A DNA stretch of 64,000 nt, from contig CM070900.1 in assembly GCA_036417435.1 (NCBI GenBank), forward strand, positions 169,808,815 through 169,872,814. Direction: 5' to 3'. The stretch comes from Inia geoffrensis. Taxonomy: Eukaryota; Chordata; Mammalia; Artiodactyla; Iniidae. The notes under the pieces were generated by a model. The model was not told where the DNA came from. It ran no database searches and saw nothing but the letters and a program-made list of their open reading frames with translations. Shown piece by piece: positions 22,441-32,913 of this stretch (positions are counted from its first letter, which is position 1; each line of letters opens with the position of its first letter). The position numbers and the translations under genes were made by a program.

Positions 22441-23459
22441 AGCAGCGCTATTAAACCCCAAGAGGGAAGGAAAAGTCTCTTGCCTCTTCGGCAGGTGCAG
22501 ACTTTTCCCCGGACTCCCTCCCGGCTAGCCGTGGTGCACTACCCCCTTCAGACTATGTTCAAGCCGCCAACCCCAGTCCTTTCCCTGCGCTCCGTCTGAA
22601 ACCGAAACCCGAGCCTCAGCTCGCAGCCCCGCCCGCCCCGGCGGGTGAGCCGACAAGCCTCTCGGGCTGGTGAGTGCAGCTCGGCACCGATCCTCTATGC
22701 GGGAATCTCTCCGCTTTCCCCTCCGCACCCCTGTTGCTGTGCTCTCTTCTGCGGCTCCGAAGCTCCCTCCTCCGCCTCCCGCAGTCTCCGCCCGTGAAGG
22801 GGCTTCCTAGTGTGTGGAGACTTTTCCTCCTTCACAGCTCCCTCCCACTGGTGCAGGTGCCGTCCCTATTCTTTTGTCTCTGTTTTTTCTTTTTTTCTTT
22901 TGCCCTACCCAGGTACGTGGGGAGTTTCTTGCCTTTTAGGAGGTCTGAGGTCTTTTGCCAGCCTTCAGTAGGTGTTCTGTAAGAGTTGTTCCACGTGTAG
23001 ATGTATTTCTGGTGTATCTGTGGGGAGGAAGGTGATCTCCGCGTCTTACTCTTCCCAATCTTTCATTTTACCTTTAGTACAAAAATCTAGTTACATATTA
23101 GTTGGATAAGATTAATATTAATCCAAATCTACTTGTTTTCCGGAAATGAATTGGACTGTAACGAGTACATATGATTTTCAAGATTTACTGTTTTTTAGAT
23201 CTTAGAAATTAATTATATGTCTGAACCACTTATTGGATGGAGAAAAAAAGAAAATTTTATGGTTCTAGAGAAAATAATTTATTCCCTAAAATTGTGCCCT
23301 GACTAGAGTGGATAAAAGGACTAACCCTTCATAGATCACAATCATAGATTTATGCTTGAATAGAAGTGACCGAACATTCTAGTAAAAATATATAGATGTT
23401 AAAGTGTAGCCTAATGAACAATCAATAAGTCAATAAATATTCTGAGAACCTACAATGTA

Positions 23460-24780
23460 CCAGTTGACTGTCCTCTCTTGGATGGAGGTCTTTCTTTGGT
23501 TCTTGTGACAGCTTTTTCTACTACTCAGCAATTCCTTCTCAGAGTCCCGTGCCAGTCCTCCTTCCTCTACTCAGCAGAGACTTTCTCTTCTCTTACTGAC
23601 TAGTGTAACCCTGTGTGATCTCATTTATCTCATGGCTTTAGTTATCATCTATACTTTGATGAATCCCAAATGATATATCCTGCTCACGTTCAACTTGAGA
23701 ATGCTTGCGCATTTCAAGGCACATCAAGTTCAGCATGTCCAAAATTCAAGCCTTATGCTTAACCCAGATTCACTTGTCCAGTGTTTTTTGCTTCAAATCA
23801 TGGCACTGCCATCTTCTTGATTTCTCATTCCAAAAACCTGTGAGTACCATTTACGTGATAGATTCTGCAACCAAACCACTGGATTTTGAATACCACCTCT
23901 ACTCATATGGCTGCATGACTTTGGGAAGGTTATCTAATATGTCTACCCTTCACTCATATATGATATTAGAGTAATAACAGTGCTACTTTAGATGGTTATT
24001 GTGAGGATTAAATGAACTAATAAATATGAAACACTTAAAATGGTGACTGGTACCAACAGGTGCTATAAGAGTGTTAGCTATTGCTTTTACTATTATTTTT
24101 ACCTTTATCTTCCTTGACCCAGACCTTTCACATTCAATCAATCACTAAGGTCTCCCATTTCTAACTCCAAAATATTTTTCAATTCTATTCTCTTTGTGTT
24201 CACCTTCTTGGCCACACCCACCATTTTCTGTCTTCTAGTTGTAGTACTACTCATTTCACTGACCTGCTTAATACTGCTTGATGGCTTCCCAACAGTTTTA
24301 AGAAAACGATCAAAATGTTTAACAATATAAAAACCTTGCTGACCAGCCTAGCCTTAGTGGTGCCTCTTGTCCCTAATATGTTTCCATCACCTCTTTCTCA
24401 GTAATCTCTTTACTCCGCACACCTTCCATTTTCACTAAGGAGCTAAGAACCGTCTCTTCTCCTGATGCCGTCCCATTTACTCTTTAAGTCTCAACTTAAA
24501 TTGACTTCTTCCAGGACACCTCCCTAAACACCCACCTTTCTCAGAGGACTAACTTGTTCCATATACTCACATGGACACCATACACTTTGCCATCATAGAT
24601 GTTACTACCATTCTAATTAAGTAATTATCAAGGTAACTTTCTGTTCACACCTGTCTCAAAGGAAACATCAGTGAGAAATAGAGAATCATGCCATTAAAAC
24701 ATATCACTTTACCATTAACATCCAACACATGGCTTCACCATAGTAAATGTTCAATAAATATCCAATCAATTAAGGAATAA
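23460..24780 (+). mobile_element. L2-like LINE relic with a MIR inside
   Basis: Phrases such as 'cagcatgtccaaaattcaag', 'tctcaacttaaattgacttc', 'ttccaggacacctcccta' and the ending 'agtaaatgttcaataaatat' follow the order of an L2 3' region in sense. It is heavily diverged and interrupted by a MIR. Together with the next entry it fills the spacer between the two large L1s. Confidence 0.5.
23850..24085 (+). mobile_element. MIR SINE
   Basis: The blocks 'ctgcatgactttgggaagg', 'gtgaggattaaatgaa' and 'gtgactggtaccaacaggtg', with the final 'gtgttagctattg', give a long MIR match on the plus strand. Confidence 0.75.
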
Positions 24781-24789
24781 ATGTCTGGC

Positions 24790-25130
24790 ACTATGTCCTG
24801 CTCTCATGAGATTATAGTTTTGTAGGAGAGGAGTCAACAAAAACAAGTATGAGGAGTGTTATGAAGGAGATATGTGGCATGCTGCTTACTAGGGGGACAG
24901 CCCCTGACTTCAGCCGGGTTGATAGAGAAGGGCTTCATAAGGAAGCTTCGTGCTTCAGACGGAGATGAAAGGTGACTAAGTGTTGTCTGGGTGAAAGCAC
25001 TGGAGTGTGAGGGGGGCAGGTCGGGGCAGGACCCACAGACACTGAAGCAGAAGAAAGTATAGTATGTTTAGGATGGGGACACCGGCAGCCAGTCCAGGGG
25101 ATGATGGAAGTTTGCATGCAGGACATTTCC
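24790..25130 (-). mobile_element. L2-like relic, antisense
   Basis: The plus strand reads 'ctcatgagattatagttttg', 'gagtgttatgaaggaga' and 'cggcagccagtccaggg', similar to the reverse of the L2 type seen at 13.5 kb. Low certainty. Confidence 0.4.
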
Positions 25131-25358
25131 TTGGGGTCCAGTGTGTTCTAAGCCCAAAGGTTTTGCCAAAATGTTCTATTGTAAATCAAATCTTCTGAGA
25201 CTTTCTGACTCCCCTGAGATGAAAGGGGAGAACTTAGTTCACATAATGCCATGTTGAGGACTCAGGATCTGATTCAATTTTAATAAAAATAAGAAGAGTA
25301 ATAAAGAAATTTGTTGATTTTTGCTGTAAGTTATATTCAATAGAATAAAGTTCTTAGC

Positions 25359-25416
25359 TTATATATATATACACACACATGCACATAGAAATACACATAG
25401 ACGCACACATACACAA
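25359..25416. repeat. (TA)n(CA)n simple repeat
   Basis: A run of TA followed by impure ACAC and ATACACAT units just upstream of the L1-B target site. Confidence 0.85.
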
Positions 25417-25452
25417 ATGTAGATAGAGAAAGGTCTGAAAAAATACATACCA

Positions 25453-27077
25453 GGAGGACCTTCAAGAAGGCAGAGGAGTAAGACGTGGAGATCACCTCCC
25501 TCTCCACAAATACATCAGAAATACATCTACACGTGGAACAACTCCTACAGAACACCTACTGAACGCTGGCAGAAGACCTCAGACCTCCCAAAAGGCAAGA
25601 AACTCCCCACGTACCTGGGTAGGGCAAAAGAAAAAAGAAAAAACAGAGACAAAAAAATAGGGACGGACCTACACTTCTAGGAGGGAGCTGTGAAGGAGGA
25701 AAAGTTTCCACACACTAGGAAGCCCCTTCACTGGTGGAGACTGCGGGTGGCAGAGGGGGGAAGCTTCGGATCCGTGGAGGAAAGCGCAGCAACAGGGGTG
25801 CAGAGGTCAAAGCAGAGAGATTCCCGCACAGAGGATCGGTGCCGACCAGCACTCACCAGCCCAAAATGCTTGTCTGCTCACCCGCCAGGGCGGGTGGGGT
25901 CTGGGAGCTGAGGCTCCGGCTTCGGAGGTCAGATCCCAGGGAGAGGACTGGGGTTGGCTGCGTGAACACAGCCTGAATGGGGCTAGTGTGCCACAGCTAG
26001 CTGGGCGGGAGTCCAGGAAAAAGTCTGGAACTGCCTAAGAGGCAAGAATCCATTGTTCCAGGGTGTGCGAGGAGAGGAGATTCAGAGCACTGCCTAAACC
26101 AGTTTCTGAGATGGGTGTAAGTGCAGCTATCAGTGCGGACCCCAGAGATGGGCATGAAACGCTAAGGCTGCTGCTGCAGCCACCAAGAAGCCTGTGTGCA
26201 AGCACAGGTCACTCTCCACACCTCCCCTCCCGGGAGCCTGTACAGCCCGCCACTGCCAGGGTCCCGGGATCCAGGGACAGCTTCCCTGGGAGAACACACG
26301 GCAGCCTCAGGCTTGTGCAACGTCATGTTGGCTTCTGCTGCCGCAGGCTAGCCCCACATCCGTACCCCTCCCTCCCCCCCGGCCTGAGTCAGACAAAGCC
26401 CCCGAACCGGCTGCTCCTTTAACCTCATCCTGCCTGGGTGGGGAACAGATGCACTCAGATGACCTACATGCAGAGATGGGGCCAAACCCAAAGAAGAACC
26501 CCAGGAGCTGTGCGAACAAAGAAGCGAAAGGGAAATTTCTCCCAACAGCCTCAGGAAAGGCGGATTAAATCTTCACAATCAACTTGATGTACCTTGCAAC
26601 TGTGGAATACCTGAACAGAGAACAAATCATCCCAAAACTGAGGCAGTGGACTTTGAGAGCAACTGTAGACTTGGGGTTTGCTTTCTGCATCTAATTTGTT
26701 TCTCCTTTATGTTTATCTTACTTTAGTGTTTAGAACTTATTATCATTGGTAGATTTGTTTATTGATTTGGTTGCGCTCTTCCTTTATACATATATATATA
26801 TATATATATTTTTTTTTTTTCTCTTTTCTCTCTTTTGGTGAGCATGTATGTGTATGCTTCCTTGTGTGATTTTGTCTGTAGAGGTTTTCTTTTACATTTG
26901 TTCTACACTTCTCTCTGTTCATTTTTTTGTTTTTTTTTTTAGTATAGTGCTTTTTCTCAGTGATGGATTTGTTTATTGGTTTGGTTGCTCTTTTCTTTTT
27001 TCTTATTTCTTTTTTATTTATTTTATTTTAATGATATTTTTTTATTTTAATAACTTTATTTTATTTATTCTTTTCCT

Positions 27078-27136
<59 letters not shown>

Positions 27137-27675
27137 ATATTTCTTTCTTTTCTTTTCTTTTCTCACTTTTCTTCTGAGCTCTATGGCTGACAGGGTCTTC
27201 GTGCTCTGGCCAGTTGTCAGACCTGAGCCTCTGAGGTGAGAGATCCGAGTTCAGGACATTGGTTCACCAGAGACCACCCAGCCCCTTGTAATATCAGTTG
27301 ACAAGAGCTCTCCCAGAGATCTCCGTCTCAATGCAAAGAACCAGTTCCACTAAATGGCCAGCAAACTTCAGTGCTGGACACCCATGCCAAACAACTATCA
27401 AGACAGGAGCACAACCCCATCCATTAGCAGAGAGGCTGCCTAAAATCATAATAAGTTCACACACACCTGAAACACACCACTAGATGCGGTCCTGCCCACC
27501 AGAAAGACAAGATCCAACCTCATCCACCAGAACACAGGCAACAGTCCCTTCCACCAGGAAGCCTACAAAACCCACTGAACCAACCTTAGCCACTGGGGGC
27601 AGACACCAAAATCAACAGGAACTATGGACCTGCAGCCTGTGAAAAAGAGACCCCAAACATAGTAAGTTAAGCAAA
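25453..27675 (+). promoter_or_regulatory. L1-B 5' UTR / internal promoter region
   Basis: Equivalent to the L1-A leader but with about one 38-bp unit (near 26,110-26,160) instead of five or more and with fewer CpGs. The second half has long T-rich sequence, a (TA)n run at 26785-26809 and a (TTTC)n run. Promoter role by family knowledge only. Confidence 0.75.
27074..27161. repeat. (TTTC)n microsatellite in L1-B leader
   Basis: About 20 TTTC units with a single TATA interruption near 27137. It produces a low-complexity open frame that is not a gene. Confidence 0.95.
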
Positions 27676-28567
27676 ATGAGAAGACATTGAAACACACAGC
27701 AGATGAAGGAGCAAGGTAAAACCCCACCAGACCTAACAAATGAAGAGGAAATGGGCAGTCTACCTGAAAAAGAATTCAGAATAATGATAGTAAAGATGAC
27801 CCAATCTTGGAAATAGAATGGAGAAAATACAAGAAACATTTAACAAGGACCTAGAAGAACTAAGGAGCAAACAAACAATGATGAACAGCACAATAAATGA
27901 AATTAAAAGTTCTCTAGAAGGAATCAATAGCAGAATAACTGAGGCAGAAGAATGGATAAGTGACCTGGAAGATAAAATAGTGGAAATAACTACTGCAGAT
28001 CAGAATACAGAAAAGAGAATGAAAAGAATTGAGGACAGATTCAGAGACCTTTCGGACAACATTCAAGGCCCCAACATTTGAATTATAGGGGTCCCAGAAG
28101 AAGAAGAGAAAAAGAAAGGGACTGAGAAAATATTTGAAGAGATTATAGTTGAAAAGTTCCCTGATATGGGAAAGGAAATAGTCACCCAGGTCCGGGAAGT
28201 GCATAGAGTCCCATACAGGATAAATCCAAGGAGAAACACACCAAGACATATATTATTCAAACTATCAAAAATTAAATACAAAGAAAAAATATTAAAAGCA
28301 TCAAGGGAAAAGCAGCAAATAACATACAAGGGAATCCCCATAAGGTTAACAGCTGATCTTTCAGCAGAAACTCTGCAAGCCAGAAGGGTGTGGCAGGACA
28401 TATTTAAAGTGTTGAAAGGGAAAAACCTACCACCAAGATTACTCTACCCAGCAAGGATCTCATTCAGATTTGATGGAGAAATCAAAACCTTTACAGACTA
28501 GCAAAAGCTAAGAGAATTCAGCACCACCAAATCAGCTTAACAACAAATGCTAAAGGAACTTCTCTAG
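27676..28567 (+). pseudogene. L1-B ORF1, disrupted
   Basis: The canonical ATG is at 27676. Codon 5 is TGA (27688-27690). A 2-bp loss near 27800 shifts the frame, and a second nonsense codon, TGA in place of an arginine codon, sits at 28079-28081. Between breaks the coiled coil ('MMNSTINEIKSSLEGINSRI', from 27818) and the C-terminal domain (28166-28501, with 'RRNTPRHILFKLSKIKYKE') are readable. Stop at 28565-28567. No ORF1 protein is possible. Comparison with L1-A confirms that the breaks are independent. Confidence 0.93.
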
Positions 28568-28624
28568 GCAGGAAACACAAGAGAAGAAAAGATGTGCAAT
28601 AACAAACCCAAAACAATTAAGAAA

Positions 28625-31600
28625 ATGGTAATAGGCACATACATATTGATAATTACCTTAAAGGTAAATGGATTAAATGCTCCAACCAAAAGACATGGAC
28701 TGGCTGAATGGATACAAAAACAAGACCCGTATATATGTTGTCTACAAGAGACCCACTTCAGACCTAGGGACACATACAGGCTGAAAGTGAGGGGATGGCA
28801 AAAGATATTCCATGCAAATGGAAATCAAAAGAAAGGTGAAGTAGCAATTGTCATATCAGACAAAATAGACTTTAAAATAAAGACTATTACAAGAGAGAAA
28901 GAAGGACACTACATAAGGATCAAGGGATCAATCCAAGAAGAAGATATAGCAATTGTAAATATTTATGCATCCAACATCAGAGCACCTCAATACATAAGGC
29001 AAATGCTAACAGCCATAAAAGGGAAATTGACAGTAGCACAATCATTGTAGGGGACTTTAACACCCCACTTTCACCAATGGACAGATCATTCAAAATGAAA
29101 ATAAACAAGGAAACACAAGCTTTAAATGATACATTAAACAAGATGGACTTAATTGATATTTATAAGACATACCATCCAAAAACAACAGAATACACTTTCT
29201 TCTCAAGTGCTCATGGAACATTCTGCAGGATAGATCATATCTTGGGTCACAAATCAAGCCTTGGTAAATTTAAGAAAATGGAAATCGTATCAAGTATCTT
29301 TTCCAACTACAATGCTATAAGACTAGATATCAATTACAGGGAAAAACCTGTAAAATATACAAACACATGGAAGCTAAACAATACTACTAAATAACCATGA
29401 AATCAAAGAGGAAATCAAAAAATACCTGGAAACAAATGACAATGAAAACACGATGACCCAACATCTATGGGATGCAGCAAAAGCAGTTCTAAGAGGGAGG
29501 CATATAGCAATGCAAACCTACCTCAAGAAACAAAAAAATCTCAAATAAACAACCTAACTTTACACCTAAAGCAATTAGAGAAAGAAGAACAAAAAATACC
29601 CAATGTTAGCAGGAGGGAAATCATAAAGAACAGATCAGAAATAAATGAAAAAGAAATGAAGAAAATGATAGCAAAGATCAATAAAACTAAAAGCTGGTTC
29701 TTTGAGAAGATAAACAAAATTGATAAACCTTTAGCCAGACTCATCAGGAAAAAAAGGGGAAAATCTCAAATCAATAGAATTATAAATGAAAATTGAGAAG
29801 TAACAACTGACACTGCAGAAATACAGAGGATCATGAGAGATTACTACAAGCAACTCTATGCCAATAAACTGGACAACCTGGAAGAAATGGACAAATTTTT
29901 AGAAAAGCACAACCTTCTGAGACTGAACCAGGAAGAAATAGAAAATATAAACAGACCAATCACAAGCACTGAAATTGAAACTGTGATTAAAAATCTTCCA
30001 ACAAACAAAAGTCCAGGACTACATGGCTTCACAGGCGAATTCTATCAAACATTTAGAGAAGAGCTAACACCTATCCTTCTCAAACTCTTCCAAAATATAG
30101 CACAGGGAGTAAAACTTCCAAACTCATTCTACGAGGCCACCATCACCCTGATACTAAAACCAGACAAAGATGTCATAAGGAAAGAAAACTACAGGCCAAT
30201 ATCACTGTTGAACATAGATGGAAAAATCCTCAACAAAATACTAGCAAAGAGAATCCAAGAGCACATTAAAAAGATCATACACCATGATCAAGTGGGGTTT
30301 ATCCCAGGAATTCAAGGATTCTTCAGTATATGCAAATCAATCAATGTGATAAACCGTATTAACAAATTGAAGGATAAAAACCATATGGTCATCTCAATAG
30401 ATGCAGAGAAAGTGTTCTACAAAAGTCAACACCCAGTAATGATAAAAACCCTCCAGAACGTAGGCATAGATGAACTTACCTAAACATAATAAAGGCCATT
30501 TATGACAAACCCACAGCCAACATCATTCTCAGTGGTGAAAAACTGAAACAATTTCCATTAAGATCAGGAACAAGACAAGGTTGCCCACTATCCTTATTAT
30601 TCAGCATAGTTTTGCAAGTTTTAGCCACAGCAATCAGAGAAGAAAAGGAAATAAAAGGAATCCAAATCAGAAAAGAAGAAGTAAAACTGTCACTGTCTGC
30701 AGATGACATGATACTATACATAAAGTATCCTAAAGATGCTACCAGAAAACTACCAGAGCTAATCAATGAATTTGGTAAATTAGCAGGATACAAAATCAGT
30801 GAACAGAAATCTCTCGCGTTCCTATACACTAATGATGAAAAATCTGAAAAAGAAATTAAGGAAATACTCCCATTACCTTTGCAACAAAAAGAATAAAATA
30901 CCTAGGAGTAAACCTACCTAAGGAGACAAAATACCTGTATGCAGAAAGCTATAAGACATTCATGAAAGAAATTAAAGCTGATACAAACAGATGGCGAGAT
31001 ATATCATGTTCTTGGATTGGAAGAATCAACATCGTAAAAATGACTATACTACCCAAAGCAATCTACAGATTCAATGCAATCCCTATTAAACTACCAATGG
31101 CATTTTTCACAGAACTAGAATTAAAAATTTCAAAATTTGTATGTCAACACAAAAGACCCCGAATAGCCAAAGCAATCTTGAGCAAAAAACAGAGCTGGAG
31201 GAATCAGGTTCCCTGACTTCAGACTATATTACAAAGCTACAGTAATCAACACAGGATGGTACTGGCACAAAAACAGAAATATAAATCAATGGAACATGTT
31301 AGAAAGCCCAGAGAGAAACCCACGCATATATGGTCAGCTTATCTTTGATAAAGGAGCAAAAATATACAATGGAGAAAAGACAGCCTCTTCAATAACTGGT
31401 GCTGGGAAAACTGGACAGATACATGTAAAAGAATGAAATTACAGCATTCCCTAACACCGTATACAAAAATAAGCTCAAACTGGATTAAAGACCTAAATAT
31501 AAGGCCAGACACTGTAAAACTCTTAGAGGAAAACATAGGCAGAACACTCTATGACATAAATCACAGCAAGATCCTTTTTGACCCACCTCCCAGAGGAGTG

Positions 31601-32416
31601 GAAATAAAAAGAAAAATAAACAAATGGGACCTAATGAAACTTCAAAGCTTTTGCACAGCAAAGGAAACCATAAACAAGACCAAAAGACAACACTCATAAT
31701 GGGAGAAAATTATTTGCAAATGAAGCAACTGACAGAGGATTAATCTCCAAAATATACAAGTAGCTCATGCAGCTCAATATCAAAAAATCAAACAATCCAA
31801 TCCAAAAATGAGCAGAAGATCTAAATAGACATTCCTCCAAAGAAGATATACAGATTTCCAACAAACACATGTAAGGATGCTCAACATCACTAATCATTAG
31901 AGAAATGCAGGTCAAAACTACAATGAGGTATCACCTCACACTGGTCAGAATGGCCATCATCAAACAATATACAATCAATAAATGCTGTAGAGGGTGTGGA
32001 GAAAAGGGAACCCTCTTGCACTCTTGGTGGGGATGTAAATTGATACAGCCACTATGGAGAACAGTATAGAGGTTCTGTAAAAAATAAAAATAGAACTAAC
32101 ATATGACTCAGCAATCCCACTACTGGGCATATACCCTGAGAAAACCATAATTCAAAAAGAGTCATGTACCACAATGTTCATTGCAGCACTATTTACAATA
32201 GCCAGGACATATAAGCAACCTAAGTGTCCATCAACAGATGAATGGATAAAGAAGATGTGGCACATATATACAATGGAATATTACTTGGCCATAAACATAA
32301 ATGAAATTGAGTTATTTGTAGTGAGGTGGATGGATGTAGAGTCTGTCATACAGAGTGAAGTAAGTCAGAAAGAGAAAAACAAATACCGTATGCTAACACA
32401 TATATATGGAATCTTA
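28625..32416 (+). pseudogene. L1-B ORF2, heavily disrupted
   Basis: Starts at the ATG at 28625 just after ORF1. The endonuclease part reads to a 1-bp loss near 29025 (stop at 29050). It continues in another frame from 29077 and breaks again at about 29385 (2-bp loss). The palm region (29833-30483) retains 'NLPTNKSPG', but the next residues are LHG where L1-A has PDG. The catalytic box reads SADD where L1-A has FADD (near 30697-30708). Further breaks lie near 30480, 30890 and 31190, and there is a stop at 31699. The last piece (32174-32437) has the terminal block with 'YTMEYYLA' and runs through the A-run that normally follows the stop. It is a dead copy. Confidence 0.93.
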
Positions 32417-32636
32417 AAAAAAAAAAAAATGTTCTGAAGAACCTAGGGGCAGGTCAGGGATAAAGATGCCGATGTAGAGAATGCACTTGAGGACACAGGG
32501 AGGGGGAAGGGTAAGCTGAGATGAAGTGAGAGAGTGACATGGACATATATACACTACGAAATGTAAAATAGATAGTGGGAGGCAGCCACATAGCACAGGG
32601 AGATCAGCTTGGTGCTTTGTGACCACCTAGAGGGGT

Positions 32637-32712
32637 ACGATAGGGAGGGTGGGAGGGAGCTGCAAGAGAGAGGGGTGGCATAGGGAGGTGGGAGGGAGCT
32701 GCAAGAGAGAGG
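32637..32712 (+). repeat. Short tandem duplication in the L1-B 3' UTR
   Basis: The stretch from 'tagggagggtgggaggga' to 'gagagagggg' is repeated almost exactly (about 32640-32673 and 32680-32711). Other L1 tails in the window have it once, so it arose in this copy or its immediate source. Confidence 0.85.
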
Positions 32713-32828
32713 GGATATGGAGATATATGTATACATATAGCTGATTCACTTTGTTATACAGCAGAAACTAACACACTATTGTAAAACAATTATACTCCAA
32801 TAAAGATGTTAAAAGGAAAAAAAAGAAA

Positions 32829-32898
32829 TAATATGAATGAAATGGTTAACACAGAACCTAGCATATAAGCACTCAATAAATAGTAAATATTAAAAAAA
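32829..32898 (+). other. Probable L1 3'-transduced flank (MIR-like) with its own polyA signal
   Basis: After the L1-B 3' end and its weak A-rich stretch come about 60 bp that no other L1 tail in the window has. They resemble the 3' part of a MIR ('aacacagaacctagcat', 'gcactcaataaatag'). AATAAA at 32875-32880 is followed 11 bp later by a pure A tail. The target duplication lies outside this segment, so it was inserted together with the L1. Confidence 0.8.
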
Positions 32899-32913
32899 AA
32901 AAAATACATACCA

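Larger units (their letters stand above)
15372..23054 (-). mobile_element. Near-full-length L1 (L1-A), 7.7 kb, minus strand
   Basis: The parts read leftward from 23054 are: a 2.5-kb CpG-rich 5' UTR, ORF1 (20527-19628), a short spacer, ORF2 (19569-15751), then a 3' UTR with AATAAA and an A-rich end at 15372. A perfect 16-bp target duplication 'ccaatctttcatttta' at 15356-15371 and 23055-23070 marks both ends. The 5' end starts roughly 20 bp inside that of L1-B, so it is complete or almost so. Its ORFs carry few breaks, and it keeps many CpGs, so it is the younger of the two large L1s. It lies head to head with L1-B across 2.4 kb. Confidence 0.97.
20528..23054 (-). promoter_or_regulatory. L1-A 5' UTR and internal promoter region
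   Basis: The leader is 2.5 kb, longer than that of L1-B by a tandem array and a duplicated block. The 5' half (about 21,950-22,800) is strongly CpG-rich. In the family this region carries the internal Pol II promoter that transcribes the element from its first base. The corresponding part of L1-B (25.7-26.4 kb) has lost many CpGs to TG/CA. The 3' half is A- and purine-rich. No individual transcription-factor site is claimed. Confidence 0.8.
25453..32898 (+). mobile_element. Full-length L1 (L1-B), 7.4 kb, plus strand, with 3' transduction
   Basis: The order is 5' UTR (25453-27675), ORF1 remnant, ORF2 remnant, 3' UTR with AATAAA at 32799-32804, about 65 bp of extra non-L1 sequence, then the A tail. 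A 15-bp target duplication 'aaaaaatacatacca' at 25438-25452 and 32899-32913 encloses all of it. The right copy overlaps the A tail, so its left limit is uncertain by a few bases. The 5' start extends about 20 bp beyond that of L1-A and looks complete. Many frameshifts and CpG losses show that it is older than L1-A. Confidence 0.96.

Noticed and set aside
21802..22982. Possible CpG-island promoter of a host gene with several 90-120-codon frames
   Set aside because: Fully inside the L1-A 5' UTR between its ORF1 and target duplication; matches the L1-B leader.
26848..27177. 109-codon frame with repeated SFFLSFFL
   Set aside because: Translation of T-rich and (TTTC)n sequence in the L1-B leader.
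32829..32898. Independent small insertion (SINE or processed RNA) next to L1-B
   Set aside because: No own target duplication; the L1-B duplication encloses it, so co-insertion is favoured.
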